In this document: one piece after another, positions 16,457-24,645 of the stretch
How the letters are laid out: the number at the start of each line of letters is the position of its first letter
Position numbering within the stretch: position 1 is the stretch's first letter
NCBI RefSeq assembly: GCF_030269485.1
Contig: NZ_BSTL01000023.1
Coordinates: forward strand, 101,682-165,681
Direction: 5' to 3'
Source of the DNA: Actinoplanes sp. NBRC 103695
GTDB taxonomy: Bacteria > Actinomycetota > Actinomycetes > Mycobacteriales > Micromonosporaceae
Length of the DNA: 64,000 nt
Notes under the pieces: generated by a model
Seen by the model: only the letters and a program-made list of their open reading frames with translations
Databases searched by the model: none
Told to the model about the DNA's origin: nothing
Made by a program: the position numbers and the translations under genes

Positions 16457-17416
16457 ATGGCTGAGGTTCTGGTCGTCGTCGAGGCCACGCAGGCTTCCGG
16501 CGTCAAGAAGGTCACACTCGAGATGCTGACGATCGCCCGATCGCTGGGCGAGGTGTCGGCCGTGGTGTTCGGCGGCGACGGAGCGGCTGCCTCCTTCGCG
16601 GAGAAACTGGGCGAGTACGGCGCCTCGAAGATCTACGCCGCCGAGGGCGAGGACATCGACGGCTACCTGGTGGCCCCCAAGGCCACCGTACTCGCCGACC
16701 TGGTCAAGCGGGTCCAGCCCGCCGCCGTCCTGCTCGGCTCCACGCAGGAGGGCAAGGAGATCGCCGGCCGGCTCGCGGTCAAGCTGGACAACGGCCTGCT
16801 CACCGACGCGGTCGAGCTCGCCGCCGACGGCACCGCGACCCAGGTGGTCTTCGCCGGCTCCACCATCGTGCAGGCCAAGGTCAGCAAGGGCCTGCCGATC
16901 GTCACCATCCGGCCGAACTCGGTGACCCCCGCGGTGTCCGCCGCGTCGCCGCAGGTCGAGCAGCTGACCGTCGAGCTGGGCGAGAAGGACAAGCTGACCA
17001 AGGTCGTCGAGCGGGTCGCCGAGCAGAAGGGCTCACGCCCCGAGCTCAGCGAGGCCTCCATCGTGGTCTCCGGCGGCCGCGGCGTCGGCAACGCGGACAA
17101 CTTCAAGCTGGTCGAGGAGATGGCCGACCTGCTCGGCGGCGCGGTCGGTGCCTCCCGCGCGGCCGTCGACTCCGGCTACTACCCGCACCAGTTCCAGGTC
17201 GGCCAGACCGGCAAGACGGTGTCCCCGCAGCTCTACGTCGCCCTGGGCATCTCCGGCGCGATCCAGCACCGGGCCGGCATGCAGACCTCGAAGACGATCG
17301 TCGCGGTCAACAAGGACCCGGAGGCGCCGATCTTCGAACTCGCCGACTTCGGCGTGGTGGGCGACCTCTTCAAGGTGATCCCGCAGGCCGACGAGGAGAT
17401 CCGCAAGCGCAAGTGA
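16457..17416 (+). CDS. etfA: electron transfer flavoprotein alpha subunit
   Basis: A 319-residue protein. The N-terminal ETF domain starts MAEVLVVVEATQASGVKK. The C-terminal FAD domain shows VVSGGRGVGNADNFKLVEEM, then GASRAAVDSGY, the HQFQVGQTGKTVSPQLY loop and ALGISGAIQHRAGM. It binds the FAD of the heterodimer with EtfB, encoded just upstream. An intrinsic terminator lies 16 nt after the stop. Confidence 0.94.
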   Translation: MAEVLVVVEATQASGVKKVTLEMLTIARSLGEVSAVVFGGDGAAASFAEKLGEYGASKIYAAEGEDIDGYLVAPKATVLADLVKRVQPAAVLLGSTQEGKEIAGRLAVKLDNGLLTDAVELAADGTATQVVFAGSTIVQAKVSKGLPIVTIRPNSVTPAVSAASPQVEQLTVELGEKDKLTKVVERVAEQKGSRPELSEASIVVSGGRGVGNADNFKLVEEMADLLGGAVGASRAAVDSGYYPHQFQVGQTGKTVSPQLYVALGISGAIQHRAGMQTSKTIVAVNKDPEAPIFELADFGVVGDLFKVIPQADEEIRKRK

Positions 17417-17432
17417 CCACGCTTCATCGAGA

Positions 17433-17459
17433 CGGCCCGGCACCCGCCGGGCCGTTTTT
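17433..17459. terminator. bidirectional intrinsic terminator between etfA and cysteine desulfurase gene
   Basis: A perfect 9-bp stem, CGGCCCGGC (17433-17441) with GCCGGGCCG (17446-17454), encloses a 4-nt loop and is followed by five T on the + strand. It lies between two convergent genes and ends at the stop of the leftward one. Confidence 0.85.
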
Positions 17460-18623
17460 CTATCGGCTCTTCCAGGCTGTGGCTCGGCGGGAGCGCTCCA
17501 CGGCGCCGGGCAGGGCGGCTAGGAGGGCGTCGACATCGTCGGCGGTGGAGGTGTGGCCGAGGGTGAAACGCAGGGACGAGCGGGCCCGGTCGTCGTCGGC
17601 GCCCATCGCCAGCAGGACGTGGGAGGGCTGGGCCACGCCCGCCGAGCAGGCCGAGCCGGTGGAGCAGGAGATGCCCTTGGCGTCGAGCAGCAGCAGGAGG
17701 GCGTCGCCCTCGCAGCCGGGGAAGGAGAAGTGGGCGTTGCCCGCCAGGCGGTCGGCCGGGTCGCCGTTGAGGATCGCGTCCGGCAGCACCTCGTGGACCC
17801 GGGTCACCAGCTCGTCGCGGAGGGCGCTGATCCGGGTCGCGTACTCGCCCTGGGTCTTCACCGCGGTCTCCACCGCGACGGCGAAAGCGGCGACGCCGGC
17901 CGTGTCCAGCGTGCCGGAGCGCACGTCGCGCTCGTGGCCGCCGCCGTGCAGGAGCGGGGTGCAGGCGACGTCGCGGCCGAGCAGCAGCGCGCCGACCCCG
18001 ATCGGGCCGCCCAGCTTGTGGCCGGTCAGGGTGAGCGCCGACGCGCCGGACGCCGCGAAGTCGACCGGCACCTGGCCGACCGCCTGTACGGCGTCGGTGT
18101 GGAACGGGACGCCGGCCGCCGCGGCCGCCGCCGCGAGCGCGGTGATCGGCTGGATCGTGCCGACCTCGTTGTTCGCCCACTGCACGCTGACCACGGCCAC
18201 GTCGTCGCCGAGCGCCTCGATCAGCGTCGCCGGGTCCACCCGGCCGAACGCGTCCACCGGCAGCCAGGTGACCTCGGCGCCCTCGTGCGAGCCCAGCCAG
18301 TCGACGGCGTCCATCACGGCGTGGTGCTCGACCGCGGAGGCCACCACCCTGGTCCGGGACGGGTCGTCGGCGCGCCGGGCCCAGAACAGGCCCTTGGTCG
18401 CCAGGTTGTCGCTCTCGGTCCCGCCGCTGGTGAAGATGACCTCGGAAGGGCGGGCGCCGAGCACGTCGGCCACCCGCTCGCGGGACTCCTCGACCAGCCG
18501 GCGGGCGCCCCGGCCGGCGGCGTGCAGGGACGACGCATTGCCGACCTGCCGGGCCGCTGCGACGTACGCGTCGAGCGCCTCGGGAAGCATCGGTGTGGTC
18601 GCCGCGTGATCCAGGTAGGCCAT
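17460..18623 (-). CDS. iscS: cysteine desulfurase (IscS/NifS family)
   Basis: A 387-residue PLP enzyme: YLDHAATTPML at the start, TSGGTESDN, EHHAV, PLP lysine in LTGHKLGGPIGVGAL, and the mobile-loop active Cys in SCSTGSACSAGV. It takes sulfur from cysteine for MnmA and Fe-S assembly. In the related mycobacterial cluster it is co-directional with mnmA; here it is in the opposite orientation and separated from mnmA by a sigma-factor pair. The ATG at 18623 fits the family N-terminus; GTG (18629) and TTG (18626) lie just upstream. Confidence 0.92.
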   Translation of the reverse strand: MAYLDHAATTPMLPEALDAYVAAARQVGNASSLHAAGRGARRLVEESRERVADVLGARPSEVIFTSGGTESDNLATKGLFWARRADDPSRTRVVASAVEHHAVMDAVDWLGSHEGAEVTWLPVDAFGRVDPATLIEALGDDVAVVSVQWANNEVGTIQPITALAAAAAAAGVPFHTDAVQAVGQVPVDFAASGASALTLTGHKLGGPIGVGALLLGRDVACTPLLHGGGHERDVRSGTLDTAGVAAFAVAVETAVKTQGEYATRISALRDELVTRVHEVLPDAILNGDPADRLAGNAHFSFPGCEGDALLLLLDAKGISCSTGSACSAGVAQPSHVLLAMGADDDRARSSLRFTLGHTSTADDVDALLAALPGAVERSRRATAWKSR

Positions 18624-18669
18624 CAACACGACAGCTTATGCCTACGCCCGGCGACCCCGCCCGCACGCG

Positions 18670-19701
18670 TCAGCGAGGCCACGTCTCCGGGTCGTTCCAA
18701 TCCTCGGCGTAGACCAGGTTCCGGGCCAGCTCGGCGGTGATGGGCCGGGTGACGCCGTCGATGCTGAGATGTCCGCCACGAATATCGGGGACGGACAGCA
18801 TCCCGATGCCCGTCTTGTCGCGCTGGCGCCACTGGCCGGCCGCGCCCTCGACCTTCATGTCGGGCTTGGTCACGGTGTAGCCCAGTTTCACGCCGGCCCT
18901 GACCCGGAGGGTGGCGGAACCGTCCTGCCACTCCGCTGTGGTGGCCGGGTTCTTGCGGGGGCCGCTCAAGAAGACGAAGTAGCACGAAGTCTGCTTCCAG
19001 CTCGGCGGCAGCTCGGTGAACCGGAACTGCAGGAGACATGGCCGGGTCCGGTCCAGGAGTACGGCGTCGACGGCAGCGATCGCGGCCGCCCGATCGTCGT
19101 CGGCCGAGACGAGCACACCCAGCACGCCGGGCATCGGCTCCCAGCGGATCAGCCACTGGGAGCTGCGGCCGGGCTGCTGGATCTGGCGCTCGATCTCTCC
19201 GCTCCGCCCGGCGACGGTCACCACCTGTGTCGTGCCCGGTTCGGTCTTCCAGAATTCCGCGGGCACGCCCATCCCGTCGCCCCGGGCCTTGGTCATGGCC
19301 TCGGCGCTGGTGGCGAGGTAGACCCGGACGACCGGCACCGGGTTGCCCCGGCGGCCCTTGCGGTAGACGAGGATGGACTCGAACCCGGGCCCGGAGGCCA
19401 CGTACTGGACCGAGCCACCCATCGCCCTCGCGTCGACGTCGAAGTGCAGGGTGTCCGGTTCGGTCCCGATCGCCGGGGCCGTGTGCGCGGGTGGCGCCGG
19501 CGGCGGCGGGCGCAGCACGGGGACCGTGGCCACCACGGCCAGCACCGCGACTGCCGCCCCGGCTGCGGCCACGGAGGCCCGGCGGCGCCGCCGGATCCGG
19601 CCCGCCCGGGCCACCGCCCGCTCGGGGAGATCGGCCGGAGCCACCACGTGGTCGGCGTCGGCGTGCAGGGTGTCGCGCAGCTTGTCCTCGATGTCGGTCA
19701 C
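18670..19701 (-). CDS. sigma-associated single-pass membrane protein (putative anti-sigma factor)
   Basis: A 343-residue protein: a cytoplasmic N-terminus of ~40 residues (MTDIEDKLRDTLHADADH), a basic stretch, one membrane helix (about residues 43-61), and a ~270-residue extracytoplasmic domain with two Cys (RPCLLQF and TSCYFVF). The GTG at 19701 overlaps the sigma-factor stop as GTGA. Coupling to an ECF sigma gene suggests an anti-sigma or co-sensor role; no zinc-binding anti-sigma motif is visible, so that role is inferred. Confidence 0.75.
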   Translation of the reverse strand: MTDIEDKLRDTLHADADHVVAPADLPERAVARAGRIRRRRRASVAAAGAAVAVLAVVATVPVLRPPPPAPPAHTAPAIGTEPDTLHFDVDARAMGGSVQYVASGPGFESILVYRKGRRGNPVPVVRVYLATSAEAMTKARGDGMGVPAEFWKTEPGTTQVVTVAGRSGEIERQIQQPGRSSQWLIRWEPMPGVLGVLVSADDDRAAAIAAVDAVLLDRTRPCLLQFRFTELPPSWKQTSCYFVFLSGPRKNPATTAEWQDGSATLRVRAGVKLGYTVTKPDMKVEGAAGQWRQRDKTGIGMLSVPDIRGGHLSIDGVTRPITAELARNLVYAEDWNDPETWPR

Positions 19702-20222
19702 GGCAGGTCACTCCCGTCGATGGTGGGGTAGCGGTCGCGCAGCGTCTGGAGGCCGCGCATGGCATGGGTGCGGACGGTCCCCTCGCGGCACCCGAGGATG
19801 GACGCGATCGTGCGGTCGTCGAGGTCCTCGTAGTAGCGCAGCACCAGCACCACGCGCTGCCGCTGCGGCAGCCGGGCGATCAGCCGCCGCATGATGTCCC
19901 GCTCGGCCACGCCGTCCGCCGGATCCCGTGACCCGGGGCCGTCCGGGTGGGCCGCGGTCGGCATCTCGTGGCTGCTGCGCCGGCGCCACCAGCTGTGCGA
20001 GGCGTTCGCCAGGATGCGGCGTACGTACACGTCGGGCTGGTCTCTGCGGCGTATCTGCTCCCACCTCAGGTAGGCCTTGGCCAGCGCGTCCTGCACCAGG
20101 TCCTCCGCGCGGTGCGGATCCCCGGTCAGCAGCGTCGCGAATCGGAGCAGCGCGGCGCCCCGTGCCGCCGCGTACTCCTCGAAGGTGGCCGGAGGTGCGT
20201 CCTCGGCCGTCATCGCCTGCAT
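19698..20222 (-). CDS. ECF RNA polymerase sigma factor, SigE family
   Basis: A 174-residue ECF sigma: region 2 ALLRFATLLTGDPHRAEDLV and DALAKAYLRWEQIRRRDQPD, and region 4 LPQRQRVVLVLRYYEDLDDR with ASILGCREGTVRTHAMRGL as its helix-turn-helix. The layout is that of the SigE/SCO-type family of small actinobacterial sigmas. The ATG at 20222 is chosen because GAGGGA lies about 5 nt upstream; ATGs at 20213 and 20276 are possible. It is coupled to the membrane protein downstream and is divergent from mnmA. Confidence 0.87.
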   Translation of the reverse strand: MQAMTAEDAPPATFEEYAAARGAALLRFATLLTGDPHRAEDLVQDALAKAYLRWEQIRRRDQPDVYVRRILANASHSWWRRRSSHEMPTAAHPDGPGSRDPADGVAERDIMRRLIARLPQRQRVVLVLRYYEDLDDRTIASILGCREGTVRTHAMRGLQTLRDRYPTIDGSDLP

Positions 20223-20279
20223 CACATCCCTCAGAGGCGGTGAGGCGGGTGCCGCGTTGACACGGCTACGCTTCATCTC

Positions 20280-21359
20280 ATGCGTGTTCTTGCGGCGATG
20301 TCGGGCGGGGTGGACTCCGCCGTGGCGGCCGCCCGCGCGGCCGACGCCGGTCACGATGTCACGGGCGTCCATCTGGCGCTCTCCCGTAACCCGCAGACCT
20401 TCCGCACCGGCGCGCGTGGCTGCTGCACGCTGGAGGACTCGCGGGACGCGCGGCGCGCCGCCGATGTGATCGGCATCCCGTTCTACGTCTGGGACATGGC
20501 CGAGCAGTTCCACGAGGATGTGGTGGACGACTTCGTCGCGGAGTACGCGGCCGGGCGTACCCCCAATCCCTGTCTGCGCTGCAACGAGAAGATCAAGTTC
20601 ACCGCGGTGCTGGACCGGGCGGTCGCCCTGGGCTTCGACGCGGTGGTGACCGGCCACCACGCGCGGCTCGGCGCCGACGGGCTGCTGCGGCGCAGCGTCG
20701 ACCTGGCCAAGGACCAGTCGTACGTGCTGGCGGTGCTGACCGGCGAGCAGCTGTCCCGGTCGATCTTCCCGCTCGGCGACTCCACCAAGGAGCAGGTGCG
20801 CGCCGAGGCCGCGTCCCGTGACCTGGCGGTGGCGGACAAGCCCGACTCGCACGACATCTGCTTCATCGCCGACGGCGACACCCGCGGGTTCCTGCGCGAG
20901 CGGCTGGGCGAGGCGCCGGGCGACATCGTGGACGCCGCCTCCGGGGCCACCGTCGGGCGGCACGACGGCGCTTACGCGTACACGATCGGTCAGCGCAAGG
21001 GTCTCGACCTGCGCGTGCCCGCGGCGGACGGGCGGCCGCGCTACGTGCTGTCGATCACCCCGGTGACCAACACGATCACGGTCGGGCCGCGGTCGGCGCT
21101 CGAGGTGTCCACCGTGACCGCGACCAGGCCGATCTGGCACTCCGACCGCACCCCGGTCGAGTGCGACATCCAGATGCGGGCGCACGGCGAGGTCGTGCCC
21201 GGCGTGGTGACGTTCGACGGCGACACGCTGACCGCCCATCTGCGTACGCCGGCTCGCGGGATCGCCGCGGGCCAGGCGCTGGTCGCCTACCGTTCCGACG
21301 CCGCGGGCGACATCGTCCTGGGTTCGGCGACCATCGAGTCGACGGGTTCCGATGCCTGA
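20280..21359 (+). CDS. mnmA: tRNA-specific 2-thiouridylase
   Basis: A 359-residue enzyme with PP-loop MSGGVDSAVAAARA near the start, PNPCLRCNEKIKF carrying the first catalytic Cys, SHDICFIADGD carrying the second, and a C-terminal tRNA-binding domain. It thiolates U34 of Lys, Glu and Gln tRNAs using sulfur relayed from a cysteine desulfurase, such as the one encoded nearby. TACGCT ends 7 nt before the ATG and no ribosome binding site is present, so the transcript is probably leaderless. Its 3' end overlaps the next gene by 8 nt. Confidence 0.94.
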   Translation: MRVLAAMSGGVDSAVAAARAADAGHDVTGVHLALSRNPQTFRTGARGCCTLEDSRDARRAADVIGIPFYVWDMAEQFHEDVVDDFVAEYAAGRTPNPCLRCNEKIKFTAVLDRAVALGFDAVVTGHHARLGADGLLRRSVDLAKDQSYVLAVLTGEQLSRSIFPLGDSTKEQVRAEAASRDLAVADKPDSHDICFIADGDTRGFLRERLGEAPGDIVDAASGATVGRHDGAYAYTIGQRKGLDLRVPAADGRPRYVLSITPVTNTITVGPRSALEVSTVTATRPIWHSDRTPVECDIQMRAHGEVVPGVVTFDGDTLTAHLRTPARGIAAGQALVAYRSDAAGDIVLGSATIESTGSDA

Positions 21360-22350
21360 TTTCCCCTGGCCGGCCGGCGCGGCCACCGGGCTCGGCTCGC
21401 TGCCGGGCACGGACATCGCCGAGGCGCAGCGCCTGATCCTCGGTGAACTGCCCGACCTGCCGCACCTCGCCGAGCTGCCGGCGCGCGGTCCGGGCGCCGA
21501 CATGATCGGCCGCGGCGCGGGCCTGCTCGCCGAGTTCCCGGTCCAGCTGTACGTGGGCCGCTGGCAGGTGGCCCCGCGCCCCGGCCGTGATCAGCGGCTC
21601 ACCGCCGACCTGCGGGAACGCGACCTCGACCAGCTCACCGAGCAGGCCGACGGCTTCGCCGGGACGATCAAGCTGCAGGCGGCCGGGCCGTGGACGCTCG
21701 CGGCGAGCGTCGACCTGCCGATCGGCGGGCGGCTGCTGCGCGACCCCGGTGCGGTGCGCGATCTCGGCGGGTCGCTGGCCGAGGGTCTCCGGCGGCACGT
21801 CGACGAGGTGCGCAAGCGGCTGCCCCGGGCGCGGGTGCTGCTCCAGCTGGACGAGCCGTCGCTCAACGCGGTGCTGGACGGGCATGTGCCGACCGAGAGC
21901 GGGCTGAGCGCGTACCGGGCGGTGGATCCCGCGGACGCGGCGACCCTGCTACGCGGCGTGGTCGAGACGGCCGGGGTGCCGGTGGTGGTGCACTCGTGTG
22001 CGCCCGACGTGCCGTTCCAGGTGCTGCGGGACGCCGGTGCGGCGGCCGTGGCGCTCGATCTGTCGCTGCTGAAGGACCTCGACCCGCTGGGCGAGGCGCT
22101 GGAGGCGGGGCTCGGCCTGTTCGCCGGCGCCGCGTCGTCGACCGCCCAGATCACCGACAAGCAGGTCACCAGCAAGCAGATCGCCGATCGGGTACGCACG
22201 CTGTGGACGCGCCTCGGCTTCCCGCTCGACCGGCTGCCGGAGCAGGTCGTGGTCACGCCCGCCTGTGGCCTGGCCGGGGCCTCGCCGCGCTACGTGCGCA
22301 CGGTGCTGACGGCCTGCCGCGAGGCCGGTCGCCGGTTGGCCGAGGTGTAG
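21352..22350 (+). CDS. MetE C-terminal-like (cobalamin-independent methionine synthase family) protein
   Basis: A 332-residue single barrel similar to the C-terminal half of MetE. It keeps the zinc-ligand motifs VHSCAPD (His and Cys) and VTPACGLAG (Cys), but has no N-terminal barrel. It probably uses or transfers a methyl group on a thiol, but the substrate is unknown. It begins inside the mnmA 3' end and is followed by ligA; a similar protein (Rv3015c) sits next to ligA in M. tuberculosis, so the link is old. The start at 21352 overlaps mnmA by 8 nt. Confidence 0.8.
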   Translation: MPDFPWPAGAATGLGSLPGTDIAEAQRLILGELPDLPHLAELPARGPGADMIGRGAGLLAEFPVQLYVGRWQVAPRPGRDQRLTADLRERDLDQLTEQADGFAGTIKLQAAGPWTLAASVDLPIGGRLLRDPGAVRDLGGSLAEGLRRHVDEVRKRLPRARVLLQLDEPSLNAVLDGHVPTESGLSAYRAVDPADAATLLRGVVETAGVPVVVHSCAPDVPFQVLRDAGAAAVALDLSLLKDLDPLGEALEAGLGLFAGAASSTAQITDKQVTSKQIADRVRTLWTRLGFPLDRLPEQVVVTPACGLAGASPRYVRTVLTACREAGRRLAEV

Positions 22351-22415
22351 GTCCTCCGAAACTGTCAGGGGTGGGTACTAAATTGGCCTCCAAGCACGAA
22401 CACGGAGGTCAGACG

Positions 22416-24518
22416 GTGCCCAACGAGATCGAGGATCCGCCCGCCGAGGTCAGCACGGCCCATGCCGAGCTCGCCGACGAGCTGCTCGGTCATCAGTACC
22501 GGTACTACGTGCTGGACTCGCCGACCATCGCGGACGCCGAGTTCGACGAGAAGCTGAAAGAGCTCGAGGCGATCGAGGAGAAATACCCCTCGCTGCGCAC
22601 ACCGGAGTCGCCGACCCAGCGGGTGGGCGGCACGTTCTCCACGCTCTTCACCGCGGTCGAGCACGCCGAGCGGATGATGTCGCTGGACAACGTCTTCGAC
22701 CTCGACGAGCTGCAGGCGTGGGCCGATCGCACGGTCCGGGACGCGGGCGGGCCGGTGCCGTTCATCTGCGAGCTCAAGGTCGACGGTCTGGCGATCAACC
22801 TGACGTACGAGAAGGGCCGGCTGGTCCGCGGCGCGACCCGGGGCGACGGGCGGACCGGCGAGGATGTGACCGCCAACGTCCGCACCATCCGCGAGATCCC
22901 CGAGCGGCTGACCGACGACGATCCGCCCGAGCTGCTCGAGGTGCGCGGCGAGATCTACTTCCCGGCCTCCGCCTTCGCCGACCTCAACGCCTCGCTGGTC
23001 GAGCAGGGCAAGGCGCCGTTCGCCAACCCGCGCAACGCGGCGGCGGGCAGCCTCCGGCAGAAGGACCCGCGGATCACCGCGTCGCGCGGGCTGCGCATGG
23101 TGGTGCACGGCATCGGCGCGCGAAAGGGTTTCACGCCCGATTCGCAGTCTCATGCTTACGAAGCGCTGAGGTCGTGGGGGCTGCCGACCAGTGAGCGGTG
23201 GAAACTGGTCGACGGCATGCCCGGCGTCCGGGAGTACATCGACTACTACCGCGAGCACCGGCACGACGTCGAGCACGAGATCGACGGCGTGGTGATCAAG
23301 GTCGACCCGGTCTCCATCCAGGGGCGGCTCGGCTCCACCAGCCGCGCGCCGCGCTGGGCGATCGCCTTCAAATACCCGCCGGAGGAGGTCACCACCAAGC
23401 TGCTCGACATCCAGGTCAATGTCGGGCGGACCGGCCGGGTCACCCCGTTCGCGGTGCTCGAGCCGGTGAAGGTGGCCGGTTCCACGGTCGGCCTGGCCAC
23501 CCTGCACAACGCGCGCGAAGTGGAGCGCAAGGGCGTCTGGATCGGCGACACCGTGGTGCTGCGCAAGGCGGGTGATGTGATCCCCGAGGTGCTCGGCCCG
23601 GTGATCGACCTGCGGCCGGAGGACGCGCGCCAGTTCGTGATGCCGTCCGAGTGCCCGGCCTGCGGCACCCCGCTCGCTCCCGCCAAGGAGAGCGACATCG
23701 ACATCCGTTGCCCCAACACCCGGCTCTGCCCGGCGCAGTTGCGCGAGCGGGTGTTCCACCTGGGCGGGCGAGGCGCCTTCGACATCGAGGTGCTCGGCTA
23801 CAAGTCCGCTCAGGCGCTGCTCGACGCGCAGATCATCGCCGACGAGGGCGACCTGTTCGCGCTGACCGCCGACGACCTGAAGCGTTCGCCGTTCTTCGTC
23901 AACAAGGACGGCAGCCTGGGCAGCAACGCGACCAAGCTGCTGGAGAACCTGGAGGAGGTCAAGGGCCGCCCGCTGTGGCGGGTGCTGGTCGCCCTCTCCA
24001 TCCGGCATGTCGGCCCGACCGCCGCGCAGGCGCTGGCCCGCGAGTTCGGGTCGATGGAGGCCATCGAGACGGCGATCTCGTCAGACGAGGGCGCCGAGCA
24101 GCTGTCCGCCGTCGACGGTGTGGGGCCGACGATCGCGGTCAGCCTGCGCGAGTGGTTCACCGTCGACTGGCACCGCGAGATCGTGCGCAAGTGGCGCGAG
24201 GCCGGGGTGCACATGCGCGACACGCAGACCGACGAGGGGCCGAAACCTCTGGCCGGGCTCACCCTCGTGGTGACCGGCACGCTGGCGTCCTACTCGCGCG
24301 ACGCGGCGACCGAGGCGGTCACCTCTCGCGGCGGCAAGGTGAGCGGTTCGGTGTCGAAGAAGACGGCGTTCGTGGTGGTCGGCGACAATCCCGGCAGCAA
24401 GTACGACAAGGCGTTGCAGCTGAAGGTGCCGGTGCTGGACGACGACGGTTTCGCGGTGCTGCTGTCCGACGGTCCGGAGGCCGCTCGCGCGGTCGCCGAG
24501 ATGGCCACGGACGAGTGA
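22416..24518 (+). CDS. ligA: NAD-dependent DNA ligase
   Basis: A 700-residue LigA with domains in order: Ia (QYRYYVLDSPTIADAEFDE), adenylation domain with ELKVDGLA (active Lys121), OB fold, four-Cys zinc finger (CPACG, then CPNTRLC), helix-hairpin-helix region and C-terminal BRCT domain (GLTLVVTGTLASYSRDAA). It seals nicks during replication and repair. The GTG at 22416 has GGAGGT six nt upstream. A 65-bp gap separates it from the MetE-like gene. Confidence 0.96.
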   Translation: MPNEIEDPPAEVSTAHAELADELLGHQYRYYVLDSPTIADAEFDEKLKELEAIEEKYPSLRTPESPTQRVGGTFSTLFTAVEHAERMMSLDNVFDLDELQAWADRTVRDAGGPVPFICELKVDGLAINLTYEKGRLVRGATRGDGRTGEDVTANVRTIREIPERLTDDDPPELLEVRGEIYFPASAFADLNASLVEQGKAPFANPRNAAAGSLRQKDPRITASRGLRMVVHGIGARKGFTPDSQSHAYEALRSWGLPTSERWKLVDGMPGVREYIDYYREHRHDVEHEIDGVVIKVDPVSIQGRLGSTSRAPRWAIAFKYPPEEVTTKLLDIQVNVGRTGRVTPFAVLEPVKVAGSTVGLATLHNAREVERKGVWIGDTVVLRKAGDVIPEVLGPVIDLRPEDARQFVMPSECPACGTPLAPAKESDIDIRCPNTRLCPAQLRERVFHLGGRGAFDIEVLGYKSAQALLDAQIIADEGDLFALTADDLKRSPFFVNKDGSLGSNATKLLENLEEVKGRPLWRVLVALSIRHVGPTAAQALAREFGSMEAIETAISSDEGAEQLSAVDGVGPTIAVSLREWFTVDWHREIVRKWREAGVHMRDTQTDEGPKPLAGLTLVVTGTLASYSRDAATEAVTSRGGKVSGSVSKKTAFVVVGDNPGSKYDKALQLKVPVLDDDGFAVLLSDGPEAARAVAEMATDE

Positions 24519-24645
24519 ATTCTTCCACTTAGCACGTTGGGCGTCCCTTTCCGATTTGATATCTGGCGAGTCTGTTTCGCGTAGATACGTTCTCGCGTGC
24601 CTATCGTGAGGATCATCGGTCGCTCGACGCCATCGTGGAGGTCGC

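Noticed and set aside
22365..24008. 547-codon open frame on the - strand opposite ligA
   Set aside because: Its translation is low-complexity His/Gln/Arg/Gly-rich and has no domain. ligA on the other strand has every expected motif. Long antisense frames are usual at this GC content.
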